Origin: Paramecium octaurelia
Lineage: Eukaryota; Ciliophora; Oligohymenophorea; Peniculida; Parameciidae
Length of the DNA: 64,000 nucleotides
Direction: 5' to 3'
NCBI GenBank assembly: GCA_905182995.1
Contig: CAJJDP010000085.1
Coordinates: forward strand, 110,044-174,043
Below, piece after piece: positions 1 through 12,555 of this stretch. Within the stretch, counting starts at the first letter, position 1; the number at the start of each line of letters is the position of its first letter. The translations under genes and the position numbers were made by a program. The notes beneath the pieces are model-generated. The model saw only the letters and a program-made list of their open reading frames with translations. It made no database searches and was not told where the DNA came from.

Positions 1-1433
1 GCTTTGTATAGAAAAAGTAATAATCTATCTTACATAACCAGGCTATTCTTTATATGGGTTAATGCAACAATCATAAGCTATTTAATGTATTGATGTAGCT
101 CTAAAATATAATTCATAGTATGCTATTGGTTATTTTTAAAAAGGTACATACTCAGTTATAATATTAGGTTATTACTTAAAATTTTAGGAAAAGTTCAAAG
201 ATGCAATTAATTGCTATGATAAAGCAATTAAACTCGATCCGAATTATGTAATAGCTTATAATGAAAAAGGTGATTAAATCTTGATGATATTAGGTAATGC
301 CTTACAGAATCTTAAAAATACAACAAGGCAATTGATTACTTTGATAAAGCAATCCTACTAAATCCAAATGATCCAAATGCTTATCGTAATAAAGGTTGCA
401 ATTTATTGATTATAGTAGGTACTGCTTTAGATAATCTTAAAAAATACAATGATGCTATTGGGTGCTATGATAAAGCAATTCAACTAAGTCCAAATGATGC
501 AATGGCTTATAATAATAAAGGTAAGCAATAACAAGATTGTATAAGGTACGGCTTTATAGAGTATTAACAAATACAATGATGCAATTGATTGTTACGATAA
601 AGCAATCTAACTAAATCCAAATTATGCAAATGCTTATCATAATAAAGGTTTTTATTTCTTCATTTTCTTAGGTATTACCTTAGGTAATCTTAAAAAGTAC
701 GATGATGCAATTGGTTGCTATGATAAAGCAATCCAACTAAGTCCTAATGATGCTATGGCTTATAATGAGAAAGGTTTGTAACTTCTTAAATTGTATTAGG
801 TAATGTCTTATAAAAACTAAATAAACATGACGATGCAATTGATCACTATACTATAGCGATCCAACTAAATTCAAATGATGCATACGCTTATTATAATAAA
901 GGTTTGTTATTACTTAATTGAATTAGGTATTGCTTTACAGAATATTAATTAATACAACGATGCAATTGATTGTTACAATAAAGCAATCTAACTAAATCCA
1001 AGTTATGCAAATGCTTATCATAATAAAGGTTTATAATTTTTGATTGTTGTAGGTACTGCTTTAGATAATCTTAAATAGTACAACAATGCAATTCGTTGCT
1101 ATGATAAAGCAATCCAATTAAATCCAAATGATGCAATAGCTTATAATAATAAAGGTAAGCAATTTCTTGATTATATAAGGTACTGCTTTACAGAATATTA
1201 ATAAATACAACAATGCAATTGATTGCTATGATTAAGCAATCCAACTAAATCCAAATTATGCAAATGCTTATCGTAATAAAGGTTGCAATTTATTCATTGT
1301 CTTAGGTTATTTATTAACAGATATCAAGAATTACTAATAAGCCATAGAAAATTACGAACAGGCAATTAAATCTTGCAATTCAAATTAAAATGAATTTAGG
1401 CGTCTAATTATTGAATTAATAGGTTTAAAATGA
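1..1433 (+). CDS. TPR-repeat protein, 3' part (5' end outside window)
   Basis: Read with TAA/TAG as Gln, this is the C-terminal part of a tetratricopeptide protein, probably a protein-interaction scaffold. Exons: 1-16, 42-143, 168-269, 294-394, 419-520, 546-647, 672-773, 800-901, 927-1028, 1053-1154, 1180-1281, 1306-1433, separated by 24-26 nt GT...AG introns. Each internal exon is 102 nt, exactly one 34-residue TPR (pattern YNDAI.CYDKAI.LNPN...AYNNKG), and all introns are phase 1. The last exon carries a degenerate half-repeat and stops at TGA 1431-1433. One exon (294-394) is 101 nt: an A is missing from the run 314-318, which shifts the frame, so the gene is either broken or carries a base-call error. 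No promoter is visible because the start lies upstream. TPR identity is certain; intactness is not. Confidence 0.85.
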
Positions 1434-2646
1434 ATAATATCGTATATAATTAAATTAATTTACATATGATTTTTTTTAATTCAATATTATGCTCCACACA
1501 TAATTATAGTTGCTTTCACAGTGTGGAGTCAATGTTACAGATTTATACTCTTTTGATAAGGTATCCATTTTCAAAGAAGGTATAAGTCGAGTTCTTCAAC
1601 CGATGCCATCTACCATGTTACATACATGTTTACATAATTCATCATTTTTATGCATCGATGAGATAAGTTGAAATAGACGAAGTGCAATCGCATAAGCGTT
1701 AAGTACTTAATGGAATAAGTAGAGCATTATGCTGAAAGTCCTATGGTTGACTTAATAGTTATTTTAAAAACGCCCACTGAGTTAAAAAATAAGGATATGT
1801 GGCTGATATTAGCATTTTAATCGAAAAAAGAAATATTGCTATTTTTGAGCAAGTAGAGCAATACACAAGTTGCTCTTTTACATGATCAAACTAACTAGAT
1901 TATTCTCCAAGTACGACCAAAAATCACAATATTTTCAACAGATGCAGAAGAAGAAGCAGTGCATAATCAGCATAGTTCTTTTATAGAAGTTGCTCCTAAT
2001 ATCTATATTTCAAATATTTGAGGAACTATTTTACAAGTCTTAAATAATATCTTACATATTGAGTCTATTTCATTTTAAGTTGAATAATCATAGGCTGCTT
2101 ATTTGGATGTCTCTATACTTCTGCTGATTAGGAATTTTGAGCTGTAATTGTCCCTCTTTCTACTTCTACTTCTAACTGTATGGTAAGTTGAAAATGTAAC
2201 TCTTCTACTTTATTGGCTGGACCAAAGTAAAGGCTCGTAATTCAAAGCCCAAGATTGATCATGCAATACATATATAGTTTCAGCATTCAAAAAGACTGGC
2301 ATTCAAAATTATACAACTAAACTATTAAAATGTAATCAATACAGTACGTTATGTAAGTAGGTTGCAAATGAACTGTTGCCATGAAGAGTTTATATTTCCA
2401 AGCTTCTGAATTACTAATAGGTTAAATTGTACAAAATTTAATAATACACTGATAGTGCTCTCACCTCTTAGCAAACAATTTGGATAAAACTGAATTGCCA
2501 TTTGAGAAGAAGTATGCCAGATGAAATGACTCTGGCTCCTGGATTTACTTAGTTTTTGCGTGTGAAGATTATGATGATATTATCAAAAACTCTCAGAATG
2601 TCAAAGTAAATATACAAATTTCTAAAAGATGCATTTCTGCAGATAC
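1434..2646. pseudogene. Decayed coding-like region, family not recognised
   Basis: No intact gene is seen. On the + strand, protein-like stretches in different frames follow one another and are cut by TGA. One runs about 1724-2020 and includes PMVDLIVILKTPTELKN. Another runs about 2190-2660 and includes LDKTELPFEKKYAR and WIYLVFACEDYDDIIKN, with in-frame TGA codons between. Composition and continuity look like former coding sequence rather than spacer. The product cannot be named, and a gene with unrecognised introns is a weaker alternative. Confidence 0.35.
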
Positions 2647-4110
2647 AACTGTTAATATATGAAAAGCATGTCTCCTTTGTTTGCAATCCAAACTCTAACA
2701 TTTTCAAATATAGTGTATTTTGTCAAGAACATATCATCAACTGATATGATGAGGATCGAAATTTAATCATATGAATTCGACTTTGTATGTAAAACTAATT
2801 AAAACCATCTAGTTTAACAGTTAAAGGAAATACACCTCATATTGTCCAAATACACTATTTTTTCAGATAGGATGATATTTTAAGCAAAAAAATATAGAGA
2901 CCATATACATAAAAATTAGTGATCTACTAAATCTTAGCAAAAATATTTAAATTATTGAAATAAATAAATTCATTTAGTTTAATATTTTTTTCATAAATTT
3001 AATGGCTATATCCATAAAATCGGGACAAAGATGTATAACAAAGTTAATATAATTAATTCTTTCTTTATGATATTCCTATAATTATCAAGTATGATGATGA
3101 TGATTAGGAAAAGATAATAGAAAATAATTATATGAGACAAATTGCATTCATACATAAATATTTTTATATATACTCTAATTGAATCATTGATGCATTTATA
3201 TATTTTGAAACCAAATTTCTTATAAGAACAACTCAATTAATCTTTAGAATTATATTAATCAATTGATATTGTCAATTTATTCTATGATTTCATAAGCATT
3301 TAGTTTAATTCTTTCAATAGTTTCAGAAAATCTAATTCTTATTCTATGTGAAAATGCATAAAATTGCTGATAATCAACTTATTAATCTTTTTTAAATGAT
3401 ATTGTCTGTCAAATTGCAATTACTTCATTTTTATGTTTTTCTTAGTTAAGTTTGCTAATATCCACTGCTATGAAATTTGTAACTCTTTCAAAAAAAAATA
3501 AATATATCTAAATTAGTAATTGTTCTTATTGAGTACAAATTCAATATCTATAATAACAGTTAATAATTAATTGTAAATTTATTTTTTTCAAAGATCTAAC
3601 ATGAGGCTTTAGGTTTAAAATAGACCTTAATCTATCTATATACACAAATAAAACTAATTTTGAGTTTTATACATAGATATATTTATAACAATTTAAAAAT
3701 AGCCTAAATGACAGGGTAATCCAAATTTACTTAAGAACAATCTTATTAGTGATCTTAAATGAAAATCTTTAGGATTTGGAATTTTTATGTACTAATTCAA
3801 ATAAAGCAAATGATTCTACTATCAATTTTATATTTAAATTAGTTTATTGTGAATGTATTTAATCCAAACTTATTAGAACAGAGAAATAATAGACAGTATG
3901 AGAATGATTTTCAACTTATTTAAAGTTTCTTATGTTTACTATTAAACCTTTATTGTTTTAGCATAAACTATACATCCTTTAGAATATCTTTTAATTATTC
4001 TTTCGCTCATACCCAAATGAGTAAAGCAAAATTAATCTATTTTGACAAAAAAAACAATTCAAGAAATTGTTCTTTAAAAACTAATAGTAAAAAATGATAG
4101 TTATTTTGAA
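2647..4110. repeat. Exact 1464-bp block, copy 1 (likely assembly artefact)
   Basis: This block is repeated base for base at 4112-5575, with one N (4111) between the copies. The geometry, in which the end of one copy meets a single N and then the start of the second, is that of two overlapping contig ends joined without merging. Inside, the minus strand carries stretches that look like a decayed membrane protein: one frame includes SHTVYYFSVLISLDQIHSQ, and another ends in a strongly hydrophobic segment near 3006-3200. In-frame TGA codons break both. No intact gene is claimed. Confidence 0.9.
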
Positions 4111-4111
4111 N

Positions 4112-5575
4112 AACTGTTAATATATGAAAAGCATGTCTCCTTTGTTTGCAATCCAAACTCTAACATTTTCAAATATAGTGTATTTTGTCAAGAACATATC
4201 ATCAACTGATATGATGAGGATCGAAATTTAATCATATGAATTCGACTTTGTATGTAAAACTAATTAAAACCATCTAGTTTAACAGTTAAAGGAAATACAC
4301 CTCATATTGTCCAAATACACTATTTTTTCAGATAGGATGATATTTTAAGCAAAAAAATATAGAGACCATATACATAAAAATTAGTGATCTACTAAATCTT
4401 AGCAAAAATATTTAAATTATTGAAATAAATAAATTCATTTAGTTTAATATTTTTTTCATAAATTTAATGGCTATATCCATAAAATCGGGACAAAGATGTA
4501 TAACAAAGTTAATATAATTAATTCTTTCTTTATGATATTCCTATAATTATCAAGTATGATGATGATGATTAGGAAAAGATAATAGAAAATAATTATATGA
4601 GACAAATTGCATTCATACATAAATATTTTTATATATACTCTAATTGAATCATTGATGCATTTATATATTTTGAAACCAAATTTCTTATAAGAACAACTCA
4701 ATTAATCTTTAGAATTATATTAATCAATTGATATTGTCAATTTATTCTATGATTTCATAAGCATTTAGTTTAATTCTTTCAATAGTTTCAGAAAATCTAA
4801 TTCTTATTCTATGTGAAAATGCATAAAATTGCTGATAATCAACTTATTAATCTTTTTTAAATGATATTGTCTGTCAAATTGCAATTACTTCATTTTTATG
4901 TTTTTCTTAGTTAAGTTTGCTAATATCCACTGCTATGAAATTTGTAACTCTTTCAAAAAAAAATAAATATATCTAAATTAGTAATTGTTCTTATTGAGTA
5001 CAAATTCAATATCTATAATAACAGTTAATAATTAATTGTAAATTTATTTTTTTCAAAGATCTAACATGAGGCTTTAGGTTTAAAATAGACCTTAATCTAT
5101 CTATATACACAAATAAAACTAATTTTGAGTTTTATACATAGATATATTTATAACAATTTAAAAATAGCCTAAATGACAGGGTAATCCAAATTTACTTAAG
5201 AACAATCTTATTAGTGATCTTAAATGAAAATCTTTAGGATTTGGAATTTTTATGTACTAATTCAAATAAAGCAAATGATTCTACTATCAATTTTATATTT
5301 AAATTAGTTTATTGTGAATGTATTTAATCCAAACTTATTAGAACAGAGAAATAATAGACAGTATGAGAATGATTTTCAACTTATTTAAAGTTTCTTATGT
5401 TTACTATTAAACCTTTATTGTTTTAGCATAAACTATACATCCTTTAGAATATCTTTTAATTATTCTTTCGCTCATACCCAAATGAGTAAAGCAAAATTAA
5501 TCTATTTTGACAAAAAAAACAATTCAAGAAATTGTTCTTTAAAAACTAATAGTAAAAAATGATAGTTATTTTGAA
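4112..5575. repeat. Exact 1464-bp block, copy 2 (likely assembly artefact)
   Basis: Identical to 2647-4110 (offset 1465). Read depth would show whether one or two copies exist. The content is the same decayed minus-strand coding-like DNA as in copy 1. Confidence 0.9.
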
Positions 5576-5964
5576 AAAGTTTAATTTTTCTATATTTTCG
5601 GCATGTAAATTAAATTAATATAACAGATGATTATTGGTTGAGTTTGCTTGCTATTTTTAATAGAATAGTCAGAACATACAAAAAATTTCTGATGCGTTTT
5701 TCAAATAACTCAACATCTAAAACATTCGTTATTTTATAGAATTTATGTAGTTTATAGAATTTATAATTAAATAAGGTATTTCATAATTCCATTAGTCTTT
5801 ATTCAAAGAGTAAATCACGGCAATTTTAGCTTGAAATTAATATTATAAACTTATAGAATCCTTTTGAATTTTCTCCAGATGATACCACTCTATAAATTAT
5901 AAATTAGGTACACTAAATGCATAAAATTCAATTTAATTTACAAATTACATTAATGAATTTTTTG

Positions 5965-8345
5965 ATGCAAAATCATTAAATCATATGCCCCATCGAAGGA
6001 CATCAATTGGCTTAATTATTTTGCTTAAATAAAGATTGTAAAGATAATAGGATTTACTGCATCTAATGTAAATAAAAAGGATATCACTCTTCTCATCTAA
6101 ACGATCTATAATGTATAGATTGCTTAGAGAAGCACTTCTTTAAAATTAGACAGGGTTGTGATAAGTTAATAAATGAACTGGGTTTGATGATTAGGGAGAT
6201 AGATGAATTATCTGCTAAATTATTTTAAGGATTGAAGACAAAATATTAAATATCTATAGAGAGACTGAAGCAATTAGATTAAAAGCAAATGAATGAGGTA
6301 TTGGAATAAATAGCATAATTTGATGAAATTCAAAATGATATTCTGGAGAAGGTCAAAGTATGTTCAAAGAATATGATCATCTAATTGTAGGAAACAATTT
6401 AAGTACTCAAACTATAAGATTTAAATAATGAACGCGAGATAATTAAATAGGAATAAGGAGATATCTAAATATTCAATTAAAAAGATCATCAAATAATTAA
6501 TTCAGATTATGCAAATGTTAACTATGATGCAATAATAAAATTGTTAGATAACAAATTATTTATTAATTAGAATTACTAGTAATCATTTCTTATAAAAGGT
6601 ATTATAACCAACATCACATACATTAGCGCTGTTTTTAAGCTAAATTGGAGATCACGAAAATGCAATAAAATAAGCTGATTAAGTGTTATCTATTGATCAT
6701 AAAAATGTTGAAGCATTATGTGCTAAGGGTATTCAAATTAAATACAATTACATTAGCGTATTGTTTAGCAATGCTTGGAAATTACAAAGATTCAGTAACA
6801 TAAGCCGATAAAGCTTTATCAAATTATTCGGGGCATGTTGAATCACTCTATATAAAAGGTTCAAAATCTTAGATTAAATATTTTAGCTAAAGTTTTAGGA
6901 TTTCTTGAAGAATACAATAAGTCAATTAAGTATCTTGATAACGCGTTATCTATCAATTCAAAACATGTTGAATCCTTATGTTTAAAAGGTACAAAAATAA
7001 TTGATAATTTCTTTAGCTTATTATTTAGGAATACTTGGCGATTACAATAATTCAATCACATATGCAGAAAAAGCATTGTCTATATATGCCGAGCATGTGG
7101 AATCGCTATCTACAAAATGTAAATAACATTCCTTAAATTCATAAGCTCGCAGTTTAAGAATGCTTGAAAAGTACAAAGAAGCAATCTATTGGTCTGATTA
7201 AGTGATATCTATTAATTCAAAGCACATCGAATCATTAAGTTCAAAAGGTACAAAATGTTAATTTGGAATTCATTAGCATAATGTTTAATGATGATTAGCT
7301 ATTATGATTTTGCGCTAAGTTATGTCGAGAAAGCTTTGATGATAAATCCAAATCATGTGAAATCATTGTACATAAAATGTATAAAAGTTTTTTGATATAA
7401 AAGCTAAATGCTTAATGATGGTTCAAAAATACTAAGAAGCACTCTAACAGGTTGAGAAAGCCTTGAGTTTAAATTCATCGCATATTTATTCATTAAGTAC
7501 AAAAGGTATAGAAATCATATTTATATGGATCAGCATGCATTTTAAGAATGATAAATAAATATTCAGAAGCAATTGAATGGGCTGATTAAGCTCTTCATAT
7601 TGATTCAAAATATATTGAACCATTATTTACAAAAGGTTTAAAATAAATATATACGAATTAGCTCTAAGCTTATTACGGCTTCGAAGAGACAAAGAGGCAA
7701 TCAATGCTGCTGATAAAATTTTATCGTTAAACCCAAAGCACATTGAATCAATTTGTATTAAGGGTATAAAAACCATAGATAATTTAGCTAAGAGTTTAAT
7801 GCATCTTTCGAATCATAAAGAGGCAATTAAATGGGCCAATAAAGCTTTATATATAAATGAGAACCATATTGATTCACTGGTTATAAAAGGTATACTAAGA
7901 GTGATAAATGTATTAGCTTAGAGTTTAGGATTACTTGGAAATTATAATGATGCTTTTAAATGTGTAGATAAAGCTTTGTCAATTAATCCAAATTTGATAC
8001 ATTTTAAAAGCATTTTTTTTTAACATATTTAGGTAGTTCATTAACATCTTTGGGTTAATTTAATGAAACAACCCAAGTTTTCAACTAAGCTTTAAAACAA
8101 AATGATGAAGCATTTTTACACAACATAGGTATTTCTAATATTATTATATAGGATAATGCTTACTGAAGTTATCAAGGGATGAAGAGGCTATATCTTATTT
8201 GGTTTAAGCTATTTAGCTTGATTCAAATAGTGAATGGAACTAGAGGGTAGGAGGTAAAATTACAGCATTACGTTTTTAGAAATTTTTTAATAAAAGTCTG
8301 ATTATTGAATTAAATAATATTATTTTGCAAGCTTCTATTTCATGA
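5965..8345 (+). CDS. B-box-like zinc finger / coiled-coil / TPR protein, 14 exons
   Basis: Complete gene of 678 aa. Residues about 9-46 hold a zinc-finger-like set of Cys/His (CPIEGH, C...C, CIQC, YHSSH), resembling B-box fingers of Paramecium proteins. Residues about 60-190 are Gln/Glu/Lys rich and likely coiled coil. Twelve repeat exons follow. Exons: 5965-6598, 6627-6728, 6757-6858, 6887-6988, 7017-7118, 7146-7247, 7277-7378, 7404-7505, 7534-7635, 7662-7763, 7788-7889, 7917-8009, 8033-8128, 8152-8345. Ten of these are exactly 102 nt (one 34-aa TPR each); introns are 23-29 nt, all phase 1. Spliced length is 2037 nt, a multiple of three, ending at TGA 8343-8345. Intron 8010-8032 would be GC-AG. 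In-frame ATGs at 5953 and earlier are alternative starts; 5965 lies closest to the zinc finger. Probably an adaptor or scaffold; partners unknown. Confidence 0.88.
8010..8032 (+). other. Candidate GC-AG intron, 23 nt
   Basis: The other twelve introns of this gene begin GT and end AG. Here the exon runs to AAA A and the next bases are GC, then a T-rich stretch ending ATTTAG. Removing 8010-8032 joins two TPR exons in phase 1, as at every other boundary; leaving it in puts the downstream TPR exon out of frame. A point mutation or sequencing error in a GT donor would look the same. Confidence 0.6.
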
Positions 8346-10364
8346 TAAAGGTATTATCTTAAACTTTTTTCTTCTAAGAAATCAATAAAATATATTATAA
8401 ACTAATTCTATACTATGAGCATTTATGACGTTTCATAATCTAATAATAATAAATTATATAATTTAGAAAATATTTATTAATAATAATTTGGCTTGATGTT
8501 ATTCTTTAACATTTTCAAGGCTCAATGCTCAAGGCTCAATTATATTATCCCTTTATGATTTATCTATTTAAATTCTTTATTACATAAGTTATTTTTATTT
8601 ATAAATAGGTTATTATATAGAAGTTTTATTTGATGCAAAATAAAGGATTGATGATTTAGTTTAATGAGGAAGCTATTAAGGCTAGAAAGACCTAATCATT
8701 TTTTCCTAAATGCAATTTAACAAAAGCAAATATTAAGCATAGCTAAATTTATAATGCTCTATCTGCTCATATTTAAAAAAAGGAATTGACACTGCTATGT
8801 CGATGAGGAATTTGTTCAAAAGATCGGAATACTTTTAACAAAGTCAAAAAGAAAATATTTTTATCTCAAATGCACCTTAACACATTCTAAGCAAAATTCT
8901 CAATGATTATAAAAATCAAAACATAAACTAATTTTTTTTGGAAATAAGAAAATTTGAATACTATGAAGTGGAATGATATCAAATTATAAATACAAGAATA
9001 CTAATTATAACTAATTCCATCGATCGTACATTTTTTGATCACTAAATAATTGAGGCTCATCATTACATTTTAACAATTTAATTTGATTCATTTAATATAG
9101 TTTCATCTCACTACCCTAATTTTTTTCAGTTTTTATAATCTCTGTTATTAACAATCATAAAGCCTAATTAATAATACATCAATTAAAATTGTAAAAATTA
9201 CCAACCATTATAACATATTTAATGATCTACATCAAATTAACTGCCATATTGACAGGTTTCTAATGATTAATATCTCAAATCCCACAATTATTCACATTTA
9301 ATATTCATCATTTTTGTTGATTTATATTTTCTAAAATTTGAGTAGTTCTTAAAATACAGCTTAATTCTACTCATTTTCAATTCTTTTACCTTAGTGATCG
9401 TTTAACTCATAACCACAATTAGTATTTTTGTTATTGTGTAATTACATATAATTCATAAGTTAATTCCCTTTTTATTTATTTCCACAATGATTTATGAATA
9501 TGCTTAATCTTATTCTATAAATATTCTTATACTTATCTTTTGCTTTATAAATATTTCCCTTGATTTATAATTTACCTACTAACAATAATTTTACTCTTTT
9601 TATAATAGTTTACTTTAAGAATTACTCACTTGACTCAATCCATTGACCAATTTTCTAGCCTTGCTTGTCATATACCTCTCCTGGCAAATAATATTCCTTA
9701 TGTTTCATTATTTTTAAATATATCTTCCAAACCTCTATGCTAAAATCATTTCCATTTATTTCATTCCTTCTTACATTACTAATCTCCAACTTCTATTAAA
9801 CGTCCCACTTCCAAATAGCTATCCACAGACCAATCTTTATGTTCTAATACTATCCCTTCCATCTGAATGTTGAATTTGCTTTCAATTTAAAATATTCTCA
9901 TGGAATAATCAAGGTCCATACGATCATATGAACTTCTCTCTAGTAGATAAAAATTTGCTTCTATATTTTTTATTACAATTTATTTAAATTTTCATCTAAA
10001 TAAGAATCTTTCCAAAAATTCAATATTCCAAATCTTTTGTTCCATCGTTTGAAAAGAAGAATTTATAACTTAAACATAATTTCTTCATTTGAGTAAACCT
10101 TATTAAATAATCATAAAAATATTTTCTCTTGCTTTTAGCCTCTTGTTAACTTTACAGAAATAAAATGAGTGAATGTTACATAATTTGTCAAAAACAATAT
10201 TTAATTCTCAGTAAGCACCTTAATTTTCAAAATATTTAGAAACAATCATCTCTTTACTATTTTTAGACAGGATGAATTAATAATTCTTAATAATAGCAAT
10301 TTACAATTAAATTATATTAATTTTAATAATAATCATAAAATAAACAGTCAATTAAATAATAATA
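8346..10364. other. Gene-poor stretch with coding-like fragments
   Basis: No convincing intact gene. On the + strand, 8710-8976 is an 88-codon ciliate-code ORF with a CSIC motif and a Lys/Gln-rich tail, possibly real but short. On the - strand around 9580-9960, fragments in two frames include VYDKQGQKIGQWIESSE, which resembles the GQKIGKWIE repeats of a large Paramecium family, and LEHKDWSVDSYLEVGRLIE; TGA codons and frame changes separate them. The rest is AT-rich without recognised features. Confidence 0.4.
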
Positions 10365-11336
10365 NNNNNNNNNNNNNNNNNNNNNNNNNNNNNNNNNNNN
10401 NNNNNNNNNNNNNNNNNNNNNNNNNNNNNNNNNNNNNNNNNNNNNNNNNNNNNNNNNNNNNNNNNNNNNNNNNNNNNNNNNNNNNNNNNNNNNNNNNNNN
10501 NNNNNNNNNNNNNNNNNNNNNNNNNNNNNNNNNNNNNNNNNNNNNNNNNNNNNNNNNNNNNNNNNNNNNNNNNNNNNNNNNNNNNNNNNNNNNNNNNNNN
10601 NNNNNNNNNNNNNNNNNNNNNNNNNNNNNNNNNNNNNNNNNNNNNNNNNNNNNNNNNNNNNNNNNNNNNNNNNNNNNNNNNNNNNNNNNNNNNNNNNNNN
10701 NNNNNNNNNNNNNNNNNNNNNNNNNNNNNNNNNNNNNNNNNNNNNNNNNNNNNNNNNNNNNNNNNNNNNNNNNNNNNNNNNNNNNNNNNNNNNNNNNNNN
10801 NNNNNNNNNNNNNNNNNNNNNNNNNNNNNNNNNNNNNNNNNNNNNNNNNNNNNNNNNNNNNNNNNNNNNNNNNNNNNNNNNNNNNNNNNNNNNNNNNNNN
10901 NNNNNNNNNNNNNNNNNNNNNNNNNNNNNNNNNNNNNNNNNNNNNNNNNNNNNNNNNNNNNNNNNNNNNNNNNNNNNNNNNNNNNNNNNNNNNNNNNNNN
11001 NNNNNNNNNNNNNNNNNNNNNNNNNNNNNNNNNNNNNNNNNNNNNNNNNNNNNNNNNNNNNNNNNNNNNNNNNNNNNNNNNNNNNNNNNNNNNNNNNNNN
11101 NNNNNNNNNNNNNNNNNNNNNNNNNNNNNNNNNNNNNNNNNNNNNNNNNNNNNNNNNNNNNNNNNNNNNNNNNNNNNNNNNNNNNNNNNNNNNNNNNNNN
11201 NNNNNNNNNNNNNNNNNNNNNNNNNNNNNNNNNNNNNNNNNNNNNNNNNNNNNNNNNNNNNNNNNNNNNNNNNNNNNNNNNNNNNNNNNNNNNNNNNNNN
11301 NNNNNNNNNNNNNNNNNNNNNNNNNNNNNNNNNNNN
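10365..11336. other. Assembly gap of 972 N
   Basis: Run of unknown bases. The flanks are not copies of each other, unlike the other joins in this window, so the gap probably represents real missing sequence of estimated size. Confidence 0.99.
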
Positions 11337-12555
11337 AGGCCCTAAAAGGTTGGCCAAGCATTAACCGGATATTTAGGTCGGAAATATACTGTAAGAGGAT
11401 TATTAAACTCTTTGTCGATTTTCTCTTTCATCAAAAATAAAAGATAAAAATAATATTATATAATAATAATAAATTTATTAGTTTATAATGTGGTAGATTA
11501 ATATAACTTTTTGACATTATTCTTCAATTATTGTCAAACACTAATTTTATTAGTAAAATTTATTTTTCTTCAACTACTAAAAAATTCTAAATAACATAAT
11601 TCTGCTATGCTGGCTAAATCGATCTCTAATTTTAGGTGTCTTAATTGCATTTTGGTGTAAAGAGTCATTTAAATCGAAAAAGAGCATAATAAACATAAAT
11701 TAACACTTTTAAGGTTATAGAATCCTTTAATACCCATGATAACTCTTATATAAAACTATTCGCTAAAAAATGAATGCAGAGTTCTTCATTATAAAAATAG
11801 ATATATGAATGATATTAGTTTATTATCATATACTACAGTAGGAAAATATTCGTACTCAATTATTTTATATAATTTACTCAATTAAGTTTAATTGAAGTTA
11901 AATAATGTATATATTAAAAGCGAATTTTATAATGGTTCTTTTTGTAAACATGCAAACCGTTTATCACTAATTTTTTTGCAAGTAGATTAATCTTTATAAT
12001 TGAACTTATTGCTATTGCAGGAATAAATGTTAATTTGTTTTCGTAAACATAATTTTTTTACTGCGAGAAATTAGTTTAAAAACAATCTCTAAATCATCTT
12101 CTTATGCAGTCTCCATCTTCTTAATGATGTATATTTTGGTCTTACTGTTGCAATTTAAATTAAAGAGATTCATTTTATTAATTATATATTTTTTTTCACA
12201 AAAATTTTTGTTCTTCATCAAATTTAAATTACTTGACATACTGATTTTAATCCATTTCCTCTTTCAAAAATGAGAATAGGTAGGTCTTATATGATAAATA
12301 ATTAACAACCTTTGTTAAGGAAATTCCTCTTTACTATGTTTTTACTAAGATAATTGATCAAATTATTTGAATTCTACTCTGATCTCAAATTTCATTTCTT
12401 ATTTCAATTAATTAACCTTTGATAGCCCATTAAATAACTGTGAAATAAAATTTATCAATAGAAAAATAGATTATATATTTAACTTTGAAAAACAATACAT
12501 CAATTTATTGTTATAATTATTACTCATTATTAAATTTATACAAAACAGATTTCAC
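11337..12555 (-). other. Unresolved coding-like segments
   Basis: Several minus-strand stretches look coded. One starts at an ATG near 12520 (SNNYNNKLMYCFSKLN) and could end at a TGA after a 24-nt GTTGTT...ATAAG intron. A second, near 12170-11950, includes KMETAQEDDLEIVFKLISR. A third runs from about 11690 into the N gap. Frames do not join cleanly, so no gene model is offered. Confidence 0.3.

Noticed and set aside
3006-3236. 76-codon minus-strand standard-code ORF (and its copy at 4471-4701)
   Set aside because: In the ciliate code it is only the hydrophobic end of a longer open stretch inside decayed DNA; the surrounding frames conflict, so I do not call it a gene.
10323-11361. ORFs of about 340 codons on the minus strand across the N gap
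   Set aside because: They are almost entirely unknown bases; nothing can be concluded.
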